NCBI RefSeq assembly: GCF_000238775.2 | Contig: NZ_AFEJ02000001.1 | Span: forward strand, 434,001 to 498,000 | From: Acaryochloris sp. CCMEE 5410 | Lineage (GTDB): Bacteria; Cyanobacteriota; Cyanobacteriia; Thermosynechococcales; Thermosynechococcaceae | Direction: 5' to 3' | DNA length: 64,000 nt | Part shown: piece by piece, positions 37,748 to 47,324 of the stretch | How positions within the stretch are numbered: the first letter of the stretch is position 1 | Layout of the letters: the number at the start of each line of letters is the position of its first letter | The notes under the pieces: model-generated | Seen by the model: only the letters and a program-made list of their open reading frames with translations | Database searches by the model: none | What the model was told of the DNA's origin: nothing | Made by a program: the position numbers and the translations under genes

Positions 37748-39292
37748 ATGCAGTTTGTTTCTGATCCATCTATCTCTCTCAAAATTAGTGAAATGAAGAA
37801 AAGGGTGTGCTGGCAACACCCTTTAGTTTCGGGACAAAATATTAATCAAACCAGGTTGGTCTTGGACACTGAAGAATCAGATGCTCAAGATTTTTCTTTC
37901 CTCGTCATCGGAGACAGCGGCACTGGACAATATCGAGGAGACAGCCCCCAGCGACGGGTCATGGAATTCCTCCTAGAACAAGGAGACGGCAGCAGCTTTG
38001 CCCTGCATACGGGAGACGTTGTGTATCTCGTCGGTTCCAATGAACAGTATTCCGAAAACTTTATCGATCCCTATCGCGAGTGGCTCGTGGGGGGACATCA
38101 GCCTGACAACATTGCCTATGACCAAATGGTGTTTCAATTCCCGTTTTTCCCAGTCCCAGGGAATCACGACTATTATGACTTGCCCTGGTTCTGGGGATTA
38201 TTGTCGCAAGTCACTTTACCCCTGCGCAAGCTCTTTCAACGCCAATTTGATTTGGATGTAGGCTGGCACGGTTCCCATAAAGGAGAGGTCTATGCCAAAG
38301 CTTTTTTGGATTACCTACAGGGGTTAAGTGATTCAGAGCTAGAGCGACATCTGGACACCCACTACGCCTCCTGCTCACAGTCCGAAAGATGTCTGCGATA
38401 TCGTCCTGGCCAATTCACTCGGCTCCCTAATCGATACTATCAATTTCGCCAAGGCGGGATTGATTTTTTTGCCTTGGATTCCAATACGTTTAATGCGCCT
38501 CAGGCTCTGCCGGATACAGAGGCGGGGCAGTTCCTGAGACAACAACTGCTTAGAAGCCGTCGAGATCTGATGCAGCAGAAAACGGAGGCATTGAGGGCAG
38601 CGGTAGAAACCACCGACTTGGACCTTGAGGATGCCTATAGCAAGGTCGAACAAATTGAAGAACAAATTCTAGATATTGATAAGCAGTTAACCAACGATTC
38701 TGAATCGATTGTTGATATTGAACAGTTAACTTGGCTGAAGCGACAGCTTATCGCATCATGGCGAGATCCCAATGCTAGGGGCCGGATTTTGTTTTTTCAC
38801 CATCCCCCCTACGTGACGGAAGCAACGAAATGGTATCAAGGACAAACCTTAGCCGTCCGGCAGAATCTACGTTGGGTCCTGAATGAAGTTCAGCATGAGG
38901 TGGGTAACCTGATCCAAGGTGGATCAATCGTCGATTTAGTGATTAATGGACATGCCCATTGCTTGGAGTACCTCAAGACTGGGGATACAGGGCATGCCGA
39001 CGCACATCTCAATTGGGTAGTTTGTGGGGGCAGTGGTTTTAGTCTGCGGCGTCAGCGATCTGAAGGGCCTGAGTTAAGGGAAAAACAGGACGGAGAATCT
39101 GAGCGAACGGTGGCGCGATCGCACCTTTATATTGGGCGATACGGACATGGCTCTCAGAAACACCGACCTTATTCGGGCTTGAGAATTGATGTCAAAGCTG
39201 GATCCCCCCCCAAGATCATCCTCCGCCCCTTAGTGGTTGAACGATTCCAGCATCAGTGGCAGAACCATGTACTTGATGCAATTGAAATTTGA
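37748..39292 (+). CDS. Calcineurin-like metallophosphoesterase
   Basis: The 514-residue protein has the phosphoesterase metal ligands in order: FLVIGDSGTG, LHTGDVVYLVG, PGNHDYYD, FFHHPPY and NGHAHCLEYL. A large insertion (about 145-315) between the NHD and HHP motifs contains a charged coiled-coil-like stretch. There is no signal peptide. It acts on an unknown phosphoester. The cyanobacterial family member commonly starts with a KRxxWQHPL-like segment, which occurs here near residue 18 and supports the upstream start. Confidence 0.88.
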   Translation: MQFVSDPSISLKISEMKKRVCWQHPLVSGQNINQTRLVLDTEESDAQDFSFLVIGDSGTGQYRGDSPQRRVMEFLLEQGDGSSFALHTGDVVYLVGSNEQYSENFIDPYREWLVGGHQPDNIAYDQMVFQFPFFPVPGNHDYYDLPWFWGLLSQVTLPLRKLFQRQFDLDVGWHGSHKGEVYAKAFLDYLQGLSDSELERHLDTHYASCSQSERCLRYRPGQFTRLPNRYYQFRQGGIDFFALDSNTFNAPQALPDTEAGQFLRQQLLRSRRDLMQQKTEALRAAVETTDLDLEDAYSKVEQIEEQILDIDKQLTNDSESIVDIEQLTWLKRQLIASWRDPNARGRILFFHHPPYVTEATKWYQGQTLAVRQNLRWVLNEVQHEVGNLIQGGSIVDLVINGHAHCLEYLKTGDTGHADAHLNWVVCGGSGFSLRRQRSEGPELREKQDGESERTVARSHLYIGRYGHGSQKHRPYSGLRIDVKAGSPPKIILRPLVVERFQHQWQNHVLDAIEI

Positions 39293-39370
39293 TGCACCAG
39301 AGAACAACCCTTCCCTTAGACCAAGACTAACTGGGACTAAGGCTCACTATGGAGGGGAGATTTTATACTC

Positions 39371-41155
39371 TCAGGCTAATCTTCGAGGCCAGGTAAAGAA
39401 AAAAGCACTCCCACGATCGTCAGACTCAACCCAAACAGTTCCTCCCTGCTGCTCGACAATCTTTTTGATAATGGTTAATCCTAGGCCGGTTCCTTTAGCA
39501 TGATCGGCAGGAGCAAGAGTTTGAAAGATACCAAAGATGCGCTGGTGATTCTCTGGAGCAATGCCAGGACCATCATCAGCAACGGTGAACTGCAACTGCT
39601 CCCCCAAGTCCTGACATCGGATTTGGATACAACCATCGGGACGATCATGGTACTTGATGGCATTACTAATCAGGTTGGCAAAGACTTGCTTTAACAAGAG
39701 GGGTTGGGTTTCAATCTGAGGAACTGCGTCAGGAAGCACAACCTGAAACTCCGCTGGAGGGGTGAGGGAGTCGACCACCTCATGCAGTAACTGCAGAATA
39801 TCTACCTGGAGGATTTCGACCGTTTGCTTGCCCGCCCGTGAGTACTGGAGAACACCATTGATGAGCTCTTCCATCCGTAGAACACGGTGTTGGATCAGCC
39901 TTAACTGCTCTTGGTTTTCCTGGGGGAGCTGCTCTTGCAGATCTTCGACCAACCACTGCGATAGGTTAGAAATACCTCGTAGCGGTGCTTTAAGGTCGTG
40001 GGAGACAATGTAAGCAAACTCATCCAGCTCTTGGTTCCGTTGATTCAGCCGATGCAACGCTTGAGCCAGTTTTCGATTCGCTCGCCCCAATTCAGTGGCG
40101 CGCTCTTGTAATTGGCGATCAATCGCCTGTTGCTTTTTTAATCCAGCTCTTAGACTCGTAACCAGTTCAGCTTGCTGGATAGCAATTGCCCCCTGCACCG
40201 CCAGCTCATCCATCAAAGTCAACTCTTCTGGCTGCCAGTCATGGGCCGTCTGACAATGGTGTGCAATCAGCAGTCCCCATAATTTGGGTTCATCCGTGGT
40301 GACGCTGTGGCTAATGATCGGGACCACCAAGTTGGCCTTCACCTGAAACTGCTGCAACATCCGTAGATGGCAGTCAGATAGTCCAGCCGTGGTAATGTCA
40401 GCAACCACCATTCTATGTCCCTGAATATACTTGTGGGCCTGATAACTTTGCTCCCCCTGAAAGCAGTTGTCTTCTAAGGTGAGTCCCATCACTGAGGTCC
40501 ATGTTGGTAGAACCGATTCAGCAACGACTATGCCACTCATGTTGATTTCAAACTGATAAATCAGGGTGCGATCGCACCCTAGCAACTGCCGTGTTCCTGC
40601 TGTAATCACCTGTAAAATCTGGTCCAGTTCTGATGCTCGATTGATTTGTAGAGCCACTTCTGTGAGGAGAGACCGCTGCTGCTGGTACTGCTCAAGCGCT
40701 GTCCTAAGCCGATGCTCGGTCAACACATTGCCTACGGTCTGGAGCAAGTTAGCGGGTGTCAACTGTCCTTTGATTAAATAATCCTTTGCGCCTGCCTTCA
40801 TGGCTGCAACCGCAACTTCCTCGCTGCCTTGGCCCGTCAACATAATCACTGGAGGACAGATTTTTAATTGTGCCGTTAGCTCTGCCATCAACTCCAACCC
40901 ATTCATATCGGGAAGGTTATAATCCAGCAGAATGAGATCAGGAACCTGGCTATGGCAAGCCACTAATGCCGCTTCTCCACAGTCATATTCTTCGATTTTT
41001 CCGACCGATCCCAAAGACCGACAATAGGTGAATCGATCGGTCTCCGAGTCGTCCACAATCAAAATTAACTGTGCTGGCAGACCAGTCGCGACAGAGTGGG
41101 CATTAGGATCTGGAACAATATTCATTACTGAGAAGTGGGTTGACATCTTATTCAA
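39371..41155 (-). CDS. Receiver-GAF (DXCF cyanobacteriochrome)-histidine kinase
   Basis: The order in 594 residues is receiver (about 28-145, Asp78 in LILLDYN), GAF (about 165-335), coiled coil, HisKA (His386 in FAYIVSHDLKAPLRG) and HATPase (about 475-590, with NAIKYH, DDGPGIAPE, GTGLGLTI). The GAF has the canonical CBCR cysteine Cys262 in SDCHLRML and a second Cys231 in the DNCF tetrapeptide at 229-232, matching the DXCF motif of dual-cysteine CBCRs. The following FQVKANLVVPI is also CBCR-like. It is therefore probably a bilin-binding photoreceptor of the blue-sensing dual-Cys type. It is next to a BphP-type gene. Confidence 0.87.
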   Translation of the reverse strand: MNKMSTHFSVMNIVPDPNAHSVATGLPAQLILIVDDSETDRFTYCRSLGSVGKIEEYDCGEAALVACHSQVPDLILLDYNLPDMNGLELMAELTAQLKICPPVIMLTGQGSEEVAVAAMKAGAKDYLIKGQLTPANLLQTVGNVLTEHRLRTALEQYQQQRSLLTEVALQINRASELDQILQVITAGTRQLLGCDRTLIYQFEINMSGIVVAESVLPTWTSVMGLTLEDNCFQGEQSYQAHKYIQGHRMVVADITTAGLSDCHLRMLQQFQVKANLVVPIISHSVTTDEPKLWGLLIAHHCQTAHDWQPEELTLMDELAVQGAIAIQQAELVTSLRAGLKKQQAIDRQLQERATELGRANRKLAQALHRLNQRNQELDEFAYIVSHDLKAPLRGISNLSQWLVEDLQEQLPQENQEQLRLIQHRVLRMEELINGVLQYSRAGKQTVEILQVDILQLLHEVVDSLTPPAEFQVVLPDAVPQIETQPLLLKQVFANLISNAIKYHDRPDGCIQIRCQDLGEQLQFTVADDGPGIAPENHQRIFGIFQTLAPADHAKGTGLGLTIIKKIVEQQGGTVWVESDDRGSAFFFTWPRRLA

Positions 41156-41246
41156 GGGATCGCTAAACTCTTGTCAAGATGAGAGATCGCCGTGTTGCTG
41201 TATAGGAACGCTGACAATCTGCCACGTATGTATTGATATGTGTTGA

Positions 41247-41684
41247 TTAGTTAGACGAGGGAAGCACCGTCGCCTGAAACCAAAATTCTAAAAACTGGTG
41301 CATTGTGGCTCTAAACTGATTTGGGTTAAATGATTTCAGTAGGTAGCCGCTGACGCCAGCATAATAACAAGTATAGACATCCTCTGGATTGGAGGAGGTG
41401 GTGAGAACCACAACGGGAATGACCTTTAACCGATCATCTTGCTTAAGTTCTGCAAGCACTTCCCGCCCATCGGTACCAGGCAGGTTGAGATCCAGTAGCA
41501 CCAAGTCTGGCAAAGGATGATCCTCGGGTGACATTAGATAGTCAAGAGCATCCTCCCCATCCACGCAGCGAGCAATCGATAGATCAAAGCGGTCAACTTC
41601 GCGAATAATGCGGCTGAAGATTTCATAGTCCTCATCACTATCTTCGACCACCAAGAGAGTGTGAGATAAAGTGGGGTCATCCAT
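41247..41684 (-). CDS. Rcp1-like response regulator
   Basis: The 145-residue receiver begins MDDPTLSHTLLVVEDSDED. Phosphoacceptor Asp65 lies in LVLLDLNLPGTDGRE, the switch is VVVLTTSS, and the conserved Lys position reads YLLKSF. It ends with FLEFWFQATVLP, typical of Rcp1 partners of cyanobacterial phytochromes. It starts 3 bp after the phytochrome-type kinase gene upstream, on the same strand. The pair is therefore a canonical kinase-regulator operon. Confidence 0.92.
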   Translation of the reverse strand: MDDPTLSHTLLVVEDSDEDYEIFSRIIREVDRFDLSIARCVDGEDALDYLMSPEDHPLPDLVLLDLNLPGTDGREVLAELKQDDRLKVIPVVVLTTSSNPEDVYTCYYAGVSGYLLKSFNPNQFRATMHQFLEFWFQATVLPSSN

Positions 41685-41687
41685 ACC

Positions 41688-44033
41688 CTATTGCCCCAAG
41701 TAGAAGTAGAACGTGCTGCCTTCCCGGGGGACAGACTGAATCGCAATACGGCCCCCATGGCGCTCCACAATTTTCTTGACGATGGTGAGACCGGCTCCTG
41801 TGCCGCCACCATAGCGATTGGGAGCATGAAGGCGCTTGAAAATCTTAAACACGTTCTCTAATTGTCGTTCACGAATACCAATTCCATTATCCCTTACATA
41901 CAGAACCATTTGATCGGTATCGAGCGTCTCAGGCAAAATTGAGCGATCTTCGTCGGGGGTAATGTAGCCAATTTCAATCCATTTATGGGGCTTGTTGTTG
42001 TACTTAATGGCATTGCTAATTAAATTGGTGAACACCTCTGTAACCCGGATGCGATCGCAGGCCAAGGTCGGCAACGATCGGGGAATCCTAAATTCCACAG
42101 ATTCCGGCTGACTCATTTGAATCACGCCGAGGACCTCCGCCAGGACTGCGCTCAGATCCGTATCGTAAATCGCGAGGTCTGCGCGTCCCAACCGAGAATA
42201 GTGCAACAGCGAACTAATCAAATCCTCCATGCGCTGGGTAAGGCGCATCAGGGTTTCCAGTTTGTGCTGACCCTCTGCATCTAGTTGCTCCCCATAATCT
42301 TCAATCAAAAAGCTCGAATAGTTGTGAATGCCCCGCAGCGGTTCTTTAAGATCATGGGAAGCAATATAGGCAAAGGCGTCGAGTTCGCTGTTGCTGCGCT
42401 GCAAATCAGCATTGAGCATCGCCAGCTCATCCACCTTCTTCAGCACAATACCAATAATGGCACCACGAAGCTCTAGGACGGCTTCTTTGGCCAGATCGCT
42501 CCAGGGAAGCGATTTCCTCCGAACCGTCTCTTGCCAGCGTTCAAAGGACTGTCTCGGTGTCAAATAAGGTAAACCCTCGGCATCAACCCCTTGCTGCTGC
42601 TTGGGTTCGCCTCCCCAATTTACCGTCTGTACCACCTCCGGTTTAAACCACAGCAGATGGATATTCTGGGCAGGAGAGATTTGCAGGGCTAACAATCCAC
42701 TAGCAACAACTTGATGGTCGGCCAGAGCAGGATACACTTTCCCCAGTTGATCGGTACTGTAGAGTAGAGCGGGGGGAGTAAGCTGTTGGCTCACCCAGTG
42801 GATTAAAGGGGCAATTGTCGGTTCCGGGGGAGTCTGTCCAAAAGCAATCAACTGTTCGCCTTCGCAGAACACTAAACCTGAGGCATCGGCCAGCACCATC
42901 AAGTCGATAGGATGATGACTGATGGCGGCCAACAGCGACTGGTAGCGACTACTGGATTGCACAAAATTGGCCTGAATCGACTGTAGTCTCACCCGCTCCA
43001 CCAAACGTTGCTTGTCCAATTTTGTGAGCAGCTCCATGGAGACGGCCTGTCCAACAAATTCACAAACTGTGCGCAGTGGGTAGGATAGGGGCTTTGGGAC
43101 ATAGTGATGGCAAGCAATTAGGCCCCAAAGCTGCTGATTGCACAGCAGCGAAATCGACAGAGACGCCCGCACCCCCATATTGTTCAGATATTCTGTATGC
43201 ATTGGCGAAACACTTCGCAGAACAGACAGGCTCATATCTAACGGGGCTTGGGTGACGGGGCTATGCAGCGGCTCCAGGGGAATCGGTTCATAGGTGGCAT
43301 CGGGAATCAGGCGCAGGCGATTGAGCCGATATAGCTGTTTGGCCTGTTTGGGAATATCAGTAGCTGGATAGTGCAGTCCGAGAAAAGGCTCTAGATCAGA
43401 TCGCCGATCCTCGGCAATCACATCGCCAGCACCGTCTGAATCAAACCGATAGACCATCACGCGGTCAAACCCCGTAATCTGACGAACTTCAGCCGCAGCC
43501 GTTTGACACAATTCCGTCAGAGTCTGAGCTTGCTGTAGGTGATTAATGGGGGCCTTGACCCATCGATAAAAATCAAAAAAATCGATGGGTTGGGGATTGT
43601 CTAGGGGTTCTAATTCCAGGACAATGACGGTCTCAGTCCGATGGGCCACTCCACCCATATCCCTGCCATTAACCCTCAGTTGGAGTGGATTAACCTGTTC
43701 AAAATCAGCTGCCAAGCATCCCCGAATCTGATCCAATTGATTGGGGGGGAGTAGCTTAGATAAAGGTTGACCCAATAGCGCCGCAGGAGGTTGTCCCAGT
43801 AGCTGAAGGGCATTCTGACTGATCTGCTGAATTACGAAATCGTCTTCAGTGCAGGTGATAAGAACCCCATGAGGCTGAATGGCGCTGGGGATATGGATGG
43901 GTTCGCGATCGCAGTTCGTCAACGACACATCCGATGGCACAAGATCAGGATCAGTGAGGATTGCGATTTCTGCTCTAACCTGCGTGTTTGGATCGGAAGA
44001 TTCAGGTGAAACCGATGATGTCATTGAAAACAA
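41688..44033 (-). CDS. Bacteriophytochrome-type histidine kinase
   Basis: The 781-residue protein has PAS (about 30-145), GAF (about 165-325), PHY (about 340-520), HisKA (FAYIASHDLKEPLRGI) and HATPase (NAIKYN, DNGIGI, GTGAGLTI). Cys41 in NCDREPIHIP is the BphP biliverdin site. The GAF has PATDIP (Asp226) and His279, without a cysteine before that His. A PRxSF tongue motif occurs in PHY (TPRQSF). It shares an operon with the Rcp1-like regulator and lies upstream of the CBCR gene on the same strand. Compared with the 4935-7478 protein it has a conventional HisKA core and no fused receiver. Confidence 0.93.
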   Translation of the reverse strand: MFSMTSSVSPESSDPNTQVRAEIAILTDPDLVPSDVSLTNCDREPIHIPSAIQPHGVLITCTEDDFVIQQISQNALQLLGQPPAALLGQPLSKLLPPNQLDQIRGCLAADFEQVNPLQLRVNGRDMGGVAHRTETVIVLELEPLDNPQPIDFFDFYRWVKAPINHLQQAQTLTELCQTAAAEVRQITGFDRVMVYRFDSDGAGDVIAEDRRSDLEPFLGLHYPATDIPKQAKQLYRLNRLRLIPDATYEPIPLEPLHSPVTQAPLDMSLSVLRSVSPMHTEYLNNMGVRASLSISLLCNQQLWGLIACHHYVPKPLSYPLRTVCEFVGQAVSMELLTKLDKQRLVERVRLQSIQANFVQSSSRYQSLLAAISHHPIDLMVLADASGLVFCEGEQLIAFGQTPPEPTIAPLIHWVSQQLTPPALLYSTDQLGKVYPALADHQVVASGLLALQISPAQNIHLLWFKPEVVQTVNWGGEPKQQQGVDAEGLPYLTPRQSFERWQETVRRKSLPWSDLAKEAVLELRGAIIGIVLKKVDELAMLNADLQRSNSELDAFAYIASHDLKEPLRGIHNYSSFLIEDYGEQLDAEGQHKLETLMRLTQRMEDLISSLLHYSRLGRADLAIYDTDLSAVLAEVLGVIQMSQPESVEFRIPRSLPTLACDRIRVTEVFTNLISNAIKYNNKPHKWIEIGYITPDEDRSILPETLDTDQMVLYVRDNGIGIRERQLENVFKIFKRLHAPNRYGGGTGAGLTIVKKIVERHGGRIAIQSVPREGSTFYFYLGQ

Positions 44034-44093
44034 ATATACTTGTGAGTAATGGTAATCCTTATTATGGAACGAAAACAGGTCACCCTTTGCAAC

Positions 44094-44735
44094 CTAAGGA
44101 GTTGTTGCAGTGCGAGGTTGGCAATCGCAGATAAAACTACTCAAAACATCCTTAGCAGCTGCTAGAGGGCCTGTCCTTGCCGCTACGTCCTCGGCACTAC
44201 CCATCAAACTATCAATGGTTCCAGCCACATCCGCTAAACGGGCACCATCAACGTATAGCTGTTGAGTTGGATACCTTTGCAGAAATTCTAAAAACGAAAT
44301 CTGGTTATCATCACTGAGGGAAAGCAGAATGGCTGATCGGAGTGCTTGCAGATTGGCCTTTTTTTCGGGGGTGTGAATGACCTGACCTGCTTGGAACAGA
44401 GCATATTCTCCAGGCAATAGATGGAGGATTTTATCTGCTGTCCGCAAATCTACCTTAAGATCTTTGGTCATAAACTGGCGAGCGGTTTCGGGGTCTTGAC
44501 CCGATACCCTTAGAAAGAATTTAAGATTAGAAGACGCTTGACCAGTCTGAGCAAACGTTTCGAGTTCATCAACGGTCAGAGATTGTCCAAATTGATTGTA
44601 AGTAAAGACAACTTTCTCTGCAGCTCGAACGGGGGTAGGCATCAAACCTGCCACTGAGATTGAGGCAATGGCGCTGAAGGTGAGGCCGATCTGCCAACGC
44701 CTAATTTGTTGAAATAACGAATACCAAGTGGCCAT
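44094..44735 (-). CDS. DUF1400 domain protein, paralog 1
   Basis: The 213-residue protein has a signal peptide (LTFSAIASISVAGLMPTPVR, then AAEK). The mature part follows DUF1400: VVFTYNQFGQSLTVDELETF, a helical middle, and the closing FLEFLQRYPTQQLYVDG. It ends SFICDCQPRT. DUF1400 is a cyanobacterial domain, often upstream of alpha/beta hydrolases; none is attached here. It has a close relative just upstream, so the two arose by duplication. Confidence 0.82.
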   Translation of the reverse strand: MATWYSLFQQIRRWQIGLTFSAIASISVAGLMPTPVRAAEKVVFTYNQFGQSLTVDELETFAQTGQASSNLKFFLRVSGQDPETARQFMTKDLKVDLRTADKILHLLPGEYALFQAGQVIHTPEKKANLQALRSAILLSLSDDNQISFLEFLQRYPTQQLYVDGARLADVAGTIDSLMGSAEDVAARTGPLAAAKDVLSSFICDCQPRTATTP

Positions 44736-44839
44736 TAGTGGACTCCAAAAAACACAGTAAATTTATGTCAGCAAAAGACCAGAGAAGAAAACAATCGTTT
44801 TCCTGTAAGTAGGGATAAACTCAAAAATTTCCTAACGTT

Positions 44840-45604
44840 CTATGGAGTCGGCGTTGGATTAGAGGGTAATGGAGTGGGGAAGACGGGGGTTAATGCACGG
44901 GTAGTGTTTTGGGGTGCCTTGTTATTTCTGGACATCGTGGTAGCCGGAGCTTTGTCCTTGCAATTCTCTGCCACATTTTGAGGTTGATAGGAGGGATTGG
45001 CCGCTACATCGGCAGAGGATTGAGCTGTATTGCAATCGCAAATAAAATCCGACAGTACATCTTTGGCGACTTCCAGAGCGGGCAAAGTTTTTTCAACAAA
45101 GCTGCTGACCTGGTTGTAGGTCCCTTCTAAACTCGTTAGGTTCACCCGAATTGTATTTTGGGGATATTTGTCGATAATTTCCATAAAGGAGATTTGATCA
45201 TCCTCAATGGACTTGAGAACTGCTGTTCTCAGAGATTCCAGGCCATCTTCCGTTCTGCCAGATGCGCTAGCAATTGCCTGGTCAAGCTTGAAAAGCAAAA
45301 ATTCTCCGTTGGACCCTTCAATAAAATTTTGTAAGAAGGTGGGGACTGTAATTTGCTCAGAAAGAGCAGTGCGGACTACTTCTGGTAGTTCTGCGTCTGT
45401 CTCTAGTAACTTCTGCAAAGAAGTAGGTAACTCTCCGGTGCTCGTAAAGTTGTTTAATTCGCTACGGGTCACCGTGACTTCGGTGTCTTTGTAGCGAACA
45501 AAAATACTCTCAGCTGCTTGAACTCGGCTAGATAATAGGGAAGTGAAAATTGCTGTAATGCTAAAAAATCCAAAACTAAGGAGCGATTGGAGAGCTTTAT
45601 TCAT
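44840..45604 (-). CDS. DUF1400 domain protein, paralog 2
   Basis: ATG 45604 gives 254 residues and has a GGAG site upstream; a longer start at 45631 adds nine non-homologous residues. The signal peptide (FGFFSITAIFTSLLSSRVQA, then AE) leads to IFVRYKDTEVTVTRSELNNF. Later FMEIIDKYPQNTIRVNL and SDFICDCN align with paralog 1 at 44094. A Pro/Thr-rich tail (TPLPSNPTPTP) ends it. It is probably periplasmic or outer-surface; the function is unknown. Confidence 0.82.
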   Translation of the reverse strand: MNKALQSLLSFGFFSITAIFTSLLSSRVQAAESIFVRYKDTEVTVTRSELNNFTSTGELPTSLQKLLETDAELPEVVRTALSEQITVPTFLQNFIEGSNGEFLLFKLDQAIASASGRTEDGLESLRTAVLKSIEDDQISFMEIIDKYPQNTIRVNLTSLEGTYNQVSSFVEKTLPALEVAKDVLSDFICDCNTAQSSADVAANPSYQPQNVAENCKDKAPATTMSRNNKAPQNTTRALTPVFPTPLPSNPTPTP

Positions 45605-45903
45605 GGAATACTCCTCAAATACGATACACAACTAGTAGAGAGCAGTTGCATCACTGTTAACTGCTAAACATGCCCTTCATTAGGAAATATTGTGATTTAT
45701 GTTCGAAAAATTGCCATCTTCTCTAGGAGTAGGATATGGCATCCATCATTCTGTCTTTAGGAAGATGCCAGGCTAGGCATTCTATGTGTGACTAGCCATC
45801 AACAGATATATATCTTGGGGATGATGTGAATTCCGACTAAGCTTTTTACGCTAAGAACCATCCATTATTGACCTATTTGGTTTCTAGAAAACGAGTTAGA
45901 ATC

Positions 45904-47178
45904 ATGGCTTACAAAACTAGAGGAAGTGTTGCCTTAATCTCTGTTCATGGAGATCCTGCTGTTAGCATTGGCTGTGAAGAAGCAGGGGGCCAAAATGTTT
46001 ATGTCCGCCAGATGGGTGAGGCACTTGCTGAGCGGGGTTGGACAGTGGACATGTTCACCCGCAAGTCTCATCCGGATCAACTAAACGTCGTTAAACATCA
46101 GCCAGGTTGTCGAACAATTCGATTGGAAGCAGGCCCTCAGACATTCGTGAGTCGAGATCGCTTATTTGAATATTTACCTAAGTTTCTATCAGCTTTTCAA
46201 ACGTTTCAACATCAAAATGGCACTATTTATCCCTTGATTCATACCAACTACTGGTTGTCTGCTTGGGTTGGATTGGAGTTGAAGCAATCCCAGGCTATTA
46301 GACTTTTACACAACAACCATTCTTTGGGAGCTGTGAAATATCGAACTGTGACAACTGTTCCCATGATTGCCAAAACTCGCTTGCAAATTGAGAAGCAATG
46401 TTTGGAACAAGCCGATTGTGTAATTGCGACGAGTCCACAGGAAAGAGACTATCTGAGATCGCATGTTTCAACCAAGGGAAATATTGAAGTGATTCCTTGT
46501 GGTACAGATACTCAAAGATTCCAGCACCAAAATTCCACGGCGTTACGACAAAAATTAGGCATTCGTGATGAAACAAAGCTAATTTTGTATGTGGGTCGCT
46601 TTGATCCGAGAAAAGGGATTGAAACCTTGGTTCGTGCGGTCGGCAATCCTGAGGTGCAGCATCACCAAAATGTGAAATTAATAATTGTGGGTGGTAGCCG
46701 ATCAGGCGAAAAAGATAGCCAAGAACAAAACCGTATCCGTGCCATTGTCAATGAGCTGGGTTTGCAAGATCAGGTTATCTTTGCAGGCCGAATTGACCAT
46801 GAGCATCTCTCGGCTTACTACACAGCTGCCGACCTATGCGTTGTACCGAGTCTATATGAACCTTTTGGTTTAGTGCCCATTGAAGCGATGGCTTGTGGCA
46901 CCCCGGTGATTGCCAGTGCGGTTGGGGGACTCAAGTTTACGGTTGTACATGGCCAGACTGGGCTGCTAGTCCCACCCAAAGCAGTAGATGAATTGGCCCA
47001 TGCGATTGATTATCTTTTCAGTCATCCGAGGGAGTTACACATCATGGGAGAGGCAGGACGTCATCGGGTGACGACTCAATTCAGCTGGCCGGGGGTCGCC
47101 GATCAAATGGATCAACTCTACCTCACTCAGTTGCATCAGCTTTGCAACAAGTTTTTCCCAGGACAATTTGTAAGTTAA
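45904..47178 (+). CDS. GT4 glycosyltransferase, sucrose-phosphate-synthase-like
   Basis: ATG 45904 gives 424 residues. The N-terminal Rossmann half begins SVALISVHGDPAVSIGCEEA with GGQNVYVRQMGEALAERG, the acceptor-side glycine loop of the GT4 group that includes sucrose synthases and SPS. The nucleotide-sugar half has VGRFDPRKGIETLV and the E-x7-E motif EPFGLVPIEAMACG. A terminator follows at 47217. Beside it is a GH13 alpha-glucosidase, so both may serve sucrose or related sugar turnover under osmotic stress. The exact acceptor is uncertain. Confidence 0.88.
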   Translation: MAYKTRGSVALISVHGDPAVSIGCEEAGGQNVYVRQMGEALAERGWTVDMFTRKSHPDQLNVVKHQPGCRTIRLEAGPQTFVSRDRLFEYLPKFLSAFQTFQHQNGTIYPLIHTNYWLSAWVGLELKQSQAIRLLHNNHSLGAVKYRTVTTVPMIAKTRLQIEKQCLEQADCVIATSPQERDYLRSHVSTKGNIEVIPCGTDTQRFQHQNSTALRQKLGIRDETKLILYVGRFDPRKGIETLVRAVGNPEVQHHQNVKLIIVGGSRSGEKDSQEQNRIRAIVNELGLQDQVIFAGRIDHEHLSAYYTAADLCVVPSLYEPFGLVPIEAMACGTPVIASAVGGLKFTVVHGQTGLLVPPKAVDELAHAIDYLFSHPRELHIMGEAGRHRVTTQFSWPGVADQMDQLYLTQLHQLCNKFFPGQFVS

Positions 47179-47216
47179 GCAACCTCTGGACTTTTTCCCG
47201 CGCTACCTATCTTGAG

Positions 47217-47246
47217 AGGATTAGTAGATTACCTGCTAATCCTTTT
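47217..47246 (+). terminator. Terminator after the GT4 gene
   Basis: AGGATTAG at 47217-47224 pairs exactly with CTAATCCT at 47236-47243 across an 11-base loop. TTTT follows at 47243-47246. Confidence 0.7.
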
Positions 47247-47324
47247 CCTCCGTGAAGGGTCTCCTGAAAAACTTTATGGAGGAACTGTTACGAACTTTTG
47301 CCTAGAATTAGTACGATTAAATTG

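Noticed and set aside
37800-37824. Perfect 9-bp hairpin (AAAGGGTGT / ACACCCTTT)
   Set aside because: It lies inside the N-terminal codons of the metallophosphoesterase (KRVCWQHPL), which look conserved, so it is probably coincidental, not a terminator.
44787-44806. 6-bp hairpin GAAAAC/GTTTTC
   Set aside because: Too short and AT-rich to call a terminator.
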